Source: Bacillota bacterium
GTDB taxonomy: Bacteria > Bacillota > GCA-003054495 > Carboxydocellales > JAJZTU01
DNA: 5,358 bases
Assembly (NCBI GenBank): GCA_021848765.1
Contig: JAJZTU010000236.1
Coordinates: forward strand, 1 to 5,358
Direction: 5' to 3'
In this document: positions 1-4,316 of the stretch, in pieces
Numbering within the stretch: the first letter of the stretch is position 1
Layout of the letters: each line of letters begins with the position of its first letter
Notes under the pieces: model-generated
The model's input: only the letters and a program-made list of their open reading frames with translations
Told to the model about the DNA's origin: nothing
Database searches by the model: none
Made by a program: the position numbers and the translations under genes

Positions 1-844
1 TAGTGAACCTGACCCCACCTATCTCGTCCAGCAGTACAGCTTTTCCGGCAAGAACCCGGGAATCCCGGCCCATTACCACCCCGTTTTTTGCCGGGTTTAC
101 ATTGCGGATTACTGACACCACCTGCGGACAACGCTCCCTGAGCTCCTCAGCCGATTGCTGCTCATCCGGCCACTCTTCTGGTCCCGTAACCAACACCACC
201 ATTATCTCCTGGGACATTGAGCTTTTCCTAAGCACTACATGCCGGAAAAACCCCTGCTGCGGTGGCTCAGCAGTTCCGTAAGAATTAAGCAATTCCTCAA
301 CAACTTTAGCAACCCGGTTCATTTCATCCCCAATGAGATAACATTCCTCAACCCGAAGCAGCCTTTTTTGCAGAGTGGTACCTGCTTCAAAGTATCCGAG
401 GAACAGCCTCTCACCGTCGCTTTCCACTTTGAAATGAACCTTATTGCGGTATCCCCACGGCCTGTTCATCCCCAAGGTAGGAAGTACTTTAACCCCCTCC
501 AACTTCCCAATTCTCACTAAGGAATCTTCCACCAAGCGCTTTTTCACCCGGAGCTGCTCCCGGTAGTCCATGTGCTGAAACTGGCAACCCCCACATTTTC
601 CGTGAATAGCACAGCTAGGCTGACAGCGGAAAGCACCGGCTTCAACCACCTTCAGCAGCTCACCCCTGGCAAAATTCTTCTTAACCTGAGTAATACGTAC
701 CAGCGCCTCCTCGCCAGGTACAGTAAAAGGAACAAAAACCGCCAGGCCCTGGCACCGGCCGACCCCTTCACCGCTGTGATTTAGACCATGTATTTGTAGT
801 TTCACTTGATCGCCGGCTTTAACCGGTAGCGTTTTTGCGCTCAT
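1..844 (-). CDS. rlmCD: 23S rRNA (uracil-C5)-methyltransferase, RlmCD/RlmD (RumA)-type, C-terminus cut by window edge
   Basis: This enzyme family uses S-adenosylmethionine to methylate carbon 5 of specific uridines in 23S rRNA. The 281 visible residues begin with a TRAM RNA-binding domain (about 5-65, with GLNHSGEGVGR and VFVPFTVPGE). The iron-sulfur cysteine set follows as C78-x5-C84-x2-C87 (in HGKCGGCQFQH) and a distant C168 (VEECYL), matching the 4Fe-4S ligands of E. coli RumA. Next come the central-domain signatures RNKVHFKV and VIRNVNPAKNGVVMG. The SAM-binding and catalytic motifs lie beyond base 1; full-length members are roughly 450 residues, so about 60% is present. The ATG at 844 follows GGAGGG by 10 nt. 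The frame stays open upstream to a TGA near 940, but without another ATG, and the upstream part is explained by a duplicated ribosome-binding module. Firmicutes often use one such enzyme for two rRNA sites, hence the symbol; single-site specificity cannot be excluded from this part. Confidence 0.9.
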   Translation of the reverse strand, partial: MSAKTLPVKAGDQVKLQIHGLNHSGEGVGRCQGLAVFVPFTVPGEEALVRITQVKKNFARGELLKVVEAGAFRCQPSCAIHGKCGGCQFQHMDYREQLRVKKRLVEDSLVRIGKLEGVKVLPTLGMNRPWGYRNKVHFKVESDGERLFLGYFEAGTTLQKRLLRVEECYLIGDEMNRVAKVVEELLNSYGTAEPPQQGFFRHVVLRKSSMSQEIMVVLVTGPEEWPDEQQSAEELRERCPQVVSVIRNVNPAKNGVVMGRDSRVLAGKAVLLDEIGGVRFT

Positions 845-882
845 GAGCTGATTTCCCTCCGAAATGACCTGATTTCCCTCCG
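841..882 (-). repeat. Tandem 21-bp duplication carrying the ribosome binding site of the methyltransferase gene
   Basis: Positions 841-861 and 862-882 are adjacent 21-bp copies identical at 18 of 21 bases. Each carries CGGAGGGAAATCAG. The copy next to the gene ends in the real ATG (844-842); the equivalent triplet in the outer copy is ATT (865-863). Because the unit is 21 nt, the outer copy is in frame and would add ISEGNQL before the start if translation began there. The inner ATG is the simpler start. Confidence 0.85.
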
Positions 883-975
883 CAGAAACGGTTTTAATAG
901 ACTTTCGCCCCAGGATTTGTTGCCCTGAAGCCCCATATGCTCATATTATATAATCTGCTGTCAACCCTCTGTAAT

Positions 976-1103
976 TTATCCGCAAAGTCGAAAAATGCGT
1001 CGGCAAAAACCCTTTTTTTGCTGCAAAATCTGTGGATAATGTGGATAAGTCTGTTAATAACCCATATTATAAGCCTTCTTTTTGTGGATAACAATGTGGA
1101 TTT
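976..1103. promoter_or_regulatory. DnaA-box cluster (three perfect, two degenerate boxes)
   Basis: The consensus DnaA box is TTATCCACA. Perfect copies in the minus-strand sense lie at 1031-1039, 1040-1048 (exactly abutting the first) and 1083-1091. A one-mismatch copy, TTATCCGCA, lies on the plus strand at 976-984. A two-mismatch copy (TGTGGATTT on the plus strand) lies at 1095-1103. The following 50 bp (1101-1150) contain only 9 G or C bases, so an easily melted tract sits directly beside the boxes. This is the architecture of a replication origin or of a DnaA-binding regulatory cluster. No dnaA, dnaN, rpmH or parAB gene is in the window, so whether this is oriC cannot be decided here. Confidence 0.75.
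1066..1094 (-). promoter_or_regulatory. Housekeeping-type promoter inside the DnaA boxes, probably for the rRNA methyltransferase gene
   Basis: On the minus strand TTGTTA (1094-1089, 4 of 6 matches to the -35 consensus) is separated by exactly 17 bp from a perfect TATAAT (1071-1066). Transcription would start near 1059 and run to the methyltransferase start at 844, giving a leader of about 215 nt. The -35 hexamer overlaps the perfect DnaA box at 1083-1091, and two more boxes (1048-1031) lie about 11-28 nt downstream of the predicted start, so bound DnaA would be expected to interfere. Confidence 0.5.
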
Positions 1104-1150
1104 GAAAATCTTGTCAATTTTTAAGAAAAAAATTAATGATTAGCTAAGAT
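1101..1150. other. A+T-rich tract next to the DnaA boxes (possible DNA-unwinding element)
   Basis: Only 9 of 50 bases are G or C, with runs such as TTTTTAAGAAAAAAATTAAT. In bacterial origins such a tract beside DnaA boxes is the unwinding site. No convincing DnaA-trio series was seen, so this role is only suggested. Confidence 0.35.
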
Positions 1151-1170
1151 AATGTCGTATCTTGTGAATT

Positions 1171-1204
1171 GCAAATGAAAAGACCCGGAAACTACTCCAG
1201 GTCT
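1171..1204 (-). terminator. Intrinsic terminator for the zinc-ribbon transcript
   Basis: On the minus strand the arms at 1204-1197 (AGACCTGG) and 1188-1181 (CCGGGTCT) form an 8-bp stem with one U-G pair and an 8-nt loop. TTTTCATTT follows. It lies 116 nt after the zinc-ribbon stop codon and before the DnaA-box region, so it would separate that transcript from the methyltransferase gene. The T tract is interrupted, so strength is uncertain. Confidence 0.6.
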
Positions 1205-1216
1205 CGAATACCAACC

Positions 1217-1239
1217 AATCAAATAATTAAATCAAATAA
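1217..1239. repeat. 10-bp direct repeat in the 3' region of the zinc-ribbon transcript
   Basis: AATCAAATAA occurs at 1217-1226 and again at 1230-1239, a 13-bp period. No other gene or site is evident between the terminator and the zinc-ribbon stop (1205-1319). The repeat may simply reflect local A+T richness. Confidence 0.4.
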
Positions 1240-1319
1240 CCGTTCCTTGGAACATTTCTCGGGAGTTTTCAATAACTCTGTATATCTCCAAGGCAACAAT
1301 TCGCTAACCCGTCCGTCAA

Positions 1320-1601
1320 CTACAGGGCCTGCCTGGCAGAATAACAATCCCGGCAATAAACCGGCCGATCATCCCTGGGGATAAAAGGAACTTGGGTTTC
1401 GTTACCACACTCGGCACAGATAGCGCGATGGAGTTCACGGGCAGGTCTCTCACCACGGCTGCCTTTGCGGGCATCGCGACAGCCTTTGCAGCGCTGGGGT
1501 TCGTTTTCGAAACCCTTTTCGGCGTAGAATTGCTGTTCTCCTGCAGTAAACACGAATTCATTGCCACAGTCTTTGCACACTAAAGTTTTGTCTTGGAACA
1601 T
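1320..1601 (-). CDS. Small two-module zinc-ribbon protein of unknown function
   Basis: A complete 93-residue protein with two CxxC...CxxC metal-binding modules. The first is C9-KD-C12 with C38-KG-C41, around the conserved stretch FVFTAGEQQFYAEKGF, which I recognise as the family of probable zinc-ribbon domains (zf-trcl type). The second is C62-AE-C65 with C83-RD-C86, after a basic linker (about 42-60) rich in Arg. Eight cysteines should hold two Zn2+ ions. There is no signal peptide or membrane segment, so it is probably cytosolic; nucleic-acid or ribosome association is a guess from the basic linker. The ATG follows GAGGGA by 8 nt. It is preceded by a long structured leader RNA with its own promoter and followed by a terminator, so it is probably transcribed alone. 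Family function is not established to my knowledge. Confidence 0.87.
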   Translation of the reverse strand: MFQDKTLVCKDCGNEFVFTAGEQQFYAEKGFENEPQRCKGCRDARKGSRGERPARELHRAICAECGNETQVPFIPRDDRPVYCRDCYSARQAL

Positions 1602-1630
1602 TGAGTAGATCCCTCGCTTTTTTGACTTTT

Positions 1631-1885
1631 TACCGGATGCTTAGCTGACCTGGTCTTTGCCCCCACACTCGCCTGCAGGAAGGTTCGCTCAAGGTGATAT
1701 GCCTCCTACTACTGCTTCTCTCGCTCCGGAGCCGGAGATTCCTTAAACAGCTAACTTCTGACTCCCGTCACGGCAGGACTTACTTCTAAGCCGCACCATG
1801 ATCACCGGCGCTTTTGACCGGTTTACGTGGATCGTTTCGCCTGCGACTGGCATCGATTTGCAACCACAGACCTAAGCACAGGTTT
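1631..1885 (-). ncRNA. Structured RNA, ~255 nt, upstream of the zinc-ribbon gene (candidate raiA-type ncRNA or cis-regulatory leader)
   Basis: A near-consensus promoter predicts a start at A1885. The first transcribed bases pair with the last ones of the domain: ACC (1883-1881) with GGU (1634-1632), and GUGCUUAG (1879-1872) with CUAAGCAU (1644-1637). This terminal helix closes the whole element. Inside it, GUGG (1867-1864) pairs with CCAC (1830-1827) and AUCG (1857-1854) with CGAU (1834-1831), capped by UGCC (1852-1849)/GGCG (1841-1838). ACCGG (1822-1818) pairs with CCGGU (1808-1804), and CUCCG (1737-1733) with CGGAG (1728-1724) over loop GCUC. GGUGAU (1806-1801) could alternatively pair with AUCACC (1698-1693). 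No protein reading frame is evident. I recognise no standard riboswitch core. The raiA motif is proposed from size, organism type and the position next to late flagellar genes, not from a matched consensus. No U-rich terminator separates it from the gene 31 nt downstream. Confidence 0.6.
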
Positions 1886-1891
1886 GGCTAC

Positions 1892-1920
1892 ATTATATCC
1901 CCAAATGCAGGATTTGGCAA
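1892..1920 (-). promoter_or_regulatory. Strong housekeeping promoter of the structured RNA / zinc-ribbon unit
   Basis: Minus-strand TTGCCA (1920-1915, 5 of 6 matches) is separated by 17 bp from a perfect TATAAT (1897-1892). The predicted start is A1885. It lies after the last flagellar gene and gives a leader of about 284 nt before the zinc-ribbon ATG. This is the best promoter match in the window, in keeping with an abundant RNA. Confidence 0.8.
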
Positions 1921-1981
1921 GCATAAGTGTCGGTAGTTACACAAAATTAGCCTTTATTGGTCGGAATTAGCGGGTTAAGGG

Positions 1982-2476
1982 TTATTTCTGCCGGCGCCTG
2001 TCGCTTTGAGTTAAAAGGTTCGGATGATCCAGATAAGCTGTTTCCGCTTTGCGCCTTAAGATAGCTAACCTCCGCCTTTCATTTTCCTTATTGCTTTTTC
2101 CCTGCTGCAGATGATAGTTTATTATGTCCATCCGGGCCAGGGAGCAAATGATGTTATGAATCTCCGCAGTAACCTTGCCCAATTCATCCAGACAAGTATC
2201 CTCCACCTCTGACAAAAGCCGGCCCATGGAAAAGTGCTGCCACCCCAGGACGTTCCTAAGCATTTCCTCAGTCTGTCGTAGATGATGCTCTCTTTCCTTA
2301 ACAAACTCGTTATATTGGTGCCTTTGCCCGGTCAGGGAACTAATCTGATCAGTATCGTCATTTTCCAGGGCCAGGTTGGTAAGCCAAGTGGTTTCTTCAA
2401 TAAGGATGTAGATATCCCGCAGAATTGAGTATTCCCTGGTTAGAGCTTGGATGAGAATCCGGCAAATATCGGGCAT
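1982..2476 (-). CDS. FlgN/FliT-like helical protein, probable flagellar export chaperone (third in row)
   Basis: A 164-residue protein predicted to be almost entirely alpha-helical and charged, without signal peptide or membrane segment. The N-terminal pattern (ILIQALTREYSILRDIYILIEE) with later Leu/Ile heptads resembles FlgN-family export chaperones, which bind hook-associated or other late flagellar substrates in the cytosol. I see no decisive motif, so the family call is inference from shape, size and position. The C-terminus RRKAETAYLDHP resembles the RRIRQAYLQYP of its upstream neighbour. The ATG at 2476 is chosen because AGGTGG (2492-2487) lies 8 nt before it; two in-frame GTG codons at 2488 and 2485 overlap that site and are unlikely starts. 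It is the last flagellar gene, ending 62 bp before the promoter of the structured RNA, and no clear terminator follows it. Confidence 0.6.
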   Translation of the reverse strand: MPDICRILIQALTREYSILRDIYILIEETTWLTNLALENDDTDQISSLTGQRHQYNEFVKEREHHLRQTEEMLRNVLGWQHFSMGRLLSEVEDTCLDELGKVTAEIHNIICSLARMDIINYHLQQGKSNKENERRRLAILRRKAETAYLDHPNLLTQSDRRRQK

Positions 2477-2527
2477 TGGAATCACCACCTAGGCATTCAT
2501 TGCTGAAGAATTGCCTAATATCACTGA

Positions 2528-2565
2528 ATACCACGAAATAATAGAAAAACCGGCGCTATTGGTAT
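2528..2565 (-). other. Possible intercistronic stem-loop between the second and third chaperone-like genes
   Basis: ATACC (2528-2532) pairs with GGTAT (2561-2565), and AATAG (2540-2544) with CTATT (2556-2560), forming a two-part hairpin directly after the TGA of the upstream gene. No T tract follows on the minus strand, so it looks more like mRNA structure than a terminator. It could be chance in A+T-rich DNA. Confidence 0.3.
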
Positions 2566-2566
2566 A

Positions 2567-3070
2567 TCATTTCTTTTTATCGAAGAATATTGCTTCCGGA
2601 AAAGGTTCAGGATATTGAAGATATGCCTGCCGAATGCGACGAAACTGTTTTAGATCACTAATCTTAGTTTGGACATCCTTTAAATCGGCAGTAATACTGG
2701 AACTAACCCGGTTATCAATTTCCTGTATGGCAAGCAATTGAGAGGCCATCTCCCCCCAAATGGCCTTCAACTGCTTATCCATCCCTGTCTGGCGGGCAAC
2801 TTCTAAAATTTGCTCATCGGTATCATCTTTGAACGCCGAAAAGGCCAATAGTTCTTGCCTGCTTGTACGGATATTGTCCTGAATCTTGGTTGCTTCGGCA
2901 ATAAACTGCTCCCGGGATTCACTTAATTCCTCGACCCGTACCCATTCCCTTACTTGACAGGCAAGTAGTATTTCGTCAGTACGCCGGCGCATGTCCTGGT
3001 AAATGCCAAGTAGTGAACCATATTGATCCAGGAGATATCTTATTTTTTCCGGTAGCAGTTTGTATCTCAC
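2567..3070 (-). CDS. FlgN/FliT-like helical protein, probable flagellar export chaperone (second in row)
   Basis: A 167-residue, mostly helical, charged cytosolic protein. The pattern of an N-terminal LLDQYGSLLGIYQDM, a middle helix pair, then LLAIQEIDNRVSSSI and a C-terminal FRRIRQAYLQYP is like FlgN/FliT-type chaperones that hold late flagellar substrates before export. Its last residues FFDKKK match the FFDERK that ends the upstream neighbour, suggesting common ancestry or a shared binding tail. The start is GTG at 3070: AAGGGAGG (3085-3078) lies 7 nt upstream. A longer in-frame version from an ATG at 3118 would add 16 residues, but that ATG has no ribosome binding site and the extension would run through the strong one. 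It lies 83 bp after the upstream gene. The family call is inferred from pattern and context; the bound substrate is unknown. Confidence 0.65.
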   Translation of the reverse strand: MRYKLLPEKIRYLLDQYGSLLGIYQDMRRRTDEILLACQVREWVRVEELSESREQFIAEATKIQDNIRTSRQELLAFSAFKDDTDEQILEVARQTGMDKQLKAIWGEMASQLLAIQEIDNRVSSSITADLKDVQTKISDLKQFRRIRQAYLQYPEPFPEAIFFDKKK

Positions 3071-3153
3071 TGTAGAGCCTCCCTTAGGCATCCGCTTGGC
3101 TTGGTCCACGCAGGGCATTATCTATATACAGTCAATGCTTACAGCAGAACAAA

Positions 3154-3690
3154 CTACTTTCGTTCATCAAAAAATCTGGACTCAGGAGAGATAGAATCGT
3201 TTTGTCCATATCCTTCCCTGGCAATCTTCCCCCGGTTAAGCTTGTGTACCACTTGACCCAGCATTACTAGTTTCTCTGCTAAAAGCTTTTGATTGGCCTG
3301 ATCGAGGTGGGCTATACGGAGCAGCAGTTCAGTCATTTGCTGTTGCTTTTCCGCCAGTTGGTGAGCTACAGGGGTACTTGCCAGTTGGATAATCTTTGCC
3401 AGGTCAAAGTTCTTTAAGTGCAGAATAGCCTGCACCTCTGCCTCCAAGGGCTGGCTATCATTCTTTACCGTATCCACTTGCTGCATTATTTTCTGCCTGT
3501 GCTCCAAAGTTTCGTGCAGGGAGGCTAAAGAAGCATCCGGGAGATTAGGGTTTTCACCTTCAAAAACCAGTCCTGCTGCTATTTCAGCAATTTTTTCAGT
3601 ATCTCCTAACAGCACCTGGTAATGTCCCATTAGTTCAGTATACAAGCCATTAATCTGTTCAAGCCGGTTATGGAGTACTTTGGTTTTCAC
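3154..3690 (-). CDS. FliT/FlgN-like helical protein, probable flagellar export chaperone (first after fliS)
   Basis: A 178-residue protein built of long amphipathic helices (for example LHNRLEQINGLYTELMGHYQ and MTELLLRIAHLDQANQKLL), with no membrane segment. The stretch LLLRIAHLDQANQKLLAEKL recalls the conserved helix of FlgN-family proteins. The position directly after fliS is where fliT lies in many flagellar operons, so a FliT-like role (chaperone of the filament cap FliD, or regulation of late export) is plausible but not shown. It ends in FFDERK, like the FFDKKK of the next gene. GTG at 3690 follows AGAGGTGAG closely; the reading frame from there covers the whole helical region. A terminator-like hairpin ends only a few bases upstream of this ribosome binding site, so expression may depend on readthrough from the fliS promoter. 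Confidence 0.65.
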   Translation of the reverse strand: MKTKVLHNRLEQINGLYTELMGHYQVLLGDTEKIAEIAAGLVFEGENPNLPDASLASLHETLEHRQKIMQQVDTVKNDSQPLEAEVQAILHLKNFDLAKIIQLASTPVAHQLAEKQQQMTELLLRIAHLDQANQKLLAEKLVMLGQVVHKLNRGKIAREGYGQNDSISPESRFFDERK

Positions 3691-3706
3691 ATTCTCACCT
3701 CTGATA

Positions 3707-3741
3707 GAAAAATAGCCTAACCGACAACTCTCAGTTAGGCT
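3707..3741 (-). terminator. Intrinsic-terminator-like hairpin between fliS and the chaperone genes (possible attenuator)
   Basis: On the minus strand AGCCTAAC (3741-3734) and GTTAGGCT (3721-3714) form a perfect 8-bp stem with a 12-nt loop, followed by ATTTTTC. The T run ends about 5 bp before the ribosome binding site of the next gene (3702-3694). An upstream GTTAG (3752-3748) could pair with CTAAC (3738-3734) of the first arm and so compete with the terminator, but only over 5 bp. Confidence 0.72.
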
Positions 3742-3770
3742 TGTTAACTAACCTTGCCTGTTTCAATGTG

Positions 3771-4181
3771 TTAGCCTTCAAAGTTTACCGCACCATTTAC
3801 GACCTGGCCCTCCTGGGCTTTAGCTAAAACAGCAGCCTGGGCAAAAGCTCCCCGGAGTTCCTTGAGGTAACCCATTACTTCAAGGAGAGGTTCAGGGTCC
3901 TTTCGTATGTTAGCCGTTATCAACCTGCTATTGATATACTCATAAAGACCGAAAAGATTTTTCGAGATATCGTAGTCCATATTAAGTGTTACCATAAGCT
4001 CGCCGATAATATCCTGCATTTTTCCGATATATGTATTGCTGGCTTCCAGATCCTTTTGCTCCAGGGCTTCCTGGGCCTGGTTCCCAAACTTAATTGCACC
4101 GTCATAAAGCATGATCAACAACTTTTCTGGAGATGCGGTCTGAACCGCAGTCTGTTTGTAATGTGCATAAGGATTTTGCAT
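3771..4181 (-). CDS. fliS: Flagellar export chaperone FliS
   Basis: FliS is a cytosolic four-helix chaperone that binds the C-terminal disordered end of flagellin, stops premature polymerisation and delivers it to the export gate. The 136-residue length is normal. The N-terminal signature NPYAHYKQTAVQTASPEKLL followed by IMLYDGAIKF is diagnostic. The middle KMQDIIGELMVTLNMDYDIS and KNLFGLYEYINSRLITANI, and the later PLLEVMGYLKELRGAF, are also family-typical. The ATG at 4181 follows AAAGGGAGGG with a 7-nt gap, a very strong site suited to high expression. A sigma-28-type promoter lies just upstream, as expected for a late flagellar gene, and a terminator-like hairpin just downstream. The usual upstream partner fliD is absent here; pseG precedes instead. 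Flagellin itself is outside the window. Confidence 0.96.
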   Translation of the reverse strand: MQNPYAHYKQTAVQTASPEKLLIMLYDGAIKFGNQAQEALEQKDLEASNTYIGKMQDIIGELMVTLNMDYDISKNLFGLYEYINSRLITANIRKDPEPLLEVMGYLKELRGAFAQAAVLAKAQEGQVVNGAVNFEG

Positions 4182-4226
4182 TAAAAGACCCTCCCTTTAA
4201 GCTCTGGTTTATATATCTACAATATT

Positions 4227-4253
4227 ATATCGAAAAAACACTAAATTCCTTTA
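4227..4253 (-). promoter_or_regulatory. Sigma-28 (SigD/FliA)-type promoter of fliS
   Basis: Minus-strand TAAA (4253-4250), a 15-bp spacer and TTCGATAT (4234-4227) match the sigma-28 pattern TAAA-N15-GCCGATAA well. Overlapping TATAAT could serve as a sigma-A -10, but no -35-like hexamer lies 16-18 bp upstream of it. The short distance to the fliS ribosome binding site fits a leader of about 40 nt. Confidence 0.7.
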
Positions 4254-4316
4254 AGCAATATTGTGAGATTAAGCTTACTTTTTGCCGGCAACAGCTTATT
4301 CCAAGGTTCTTGCCTT

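Noticed and set aside
945..964. TTGACA (964-959) and TATAAT (950-945) on the minus strand as a promoter
   Set aside because: Only 8 bp separate the two hexamers, far from the 16-18 bp needed; no suitable partner at the right distance was seen for either.
937..1143. Plus-strand 68-residue hydrophobic reading frame, and a minus-strand 66-residue frame at 894-1094
   Set aside because: Both run through the DnaA boxes and A+T-rich DNA, have no convincing ribosome binding site or recognisable motif, and are better explained by the regulatory region.
1242..1253. GTTCC-TT-GGAAC palindrome and GAGTT/AACTC pair as terminators or operators
   Set aside because: Stems are short, loops are too small or weak, and no T tract follows on either strand; the hairpin at 1181-1204 is a better terminator.
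1641..1649. GUCAGCUAA in the structured RNA, reminiscent of the ydaO (c-di-AMP) riboswitch core
   Set aside because: The rest of the conserved core (the bases that normally flank it and the upstream GAA/GGGGAACC-like elements) is not present in order; nine bases alone are not enough.
1602..1885. T-box, cobalamin, TPP, SAM or c-di-GMP riboswitch in the leader
   Set aside because: None of the hallmark conserved strings of these classes was found; the element ends in no T-box antiterminator or terminator pair.
2122..2304. Additional reading frame overlapping the third chaperone-like gene on the same strand
   Set aside because: Tryptophan-rich out-of-frame shadow of the longer gene, without its own ribosome binding site.
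3071..3118. N-terminal extension of the second chaperone-like gene from ATG 3118
   Set aside because: No ribosome binding site precedes that ATG, while AAGGGAGG at 3085-3078 is ideally placed for GTG 3070.
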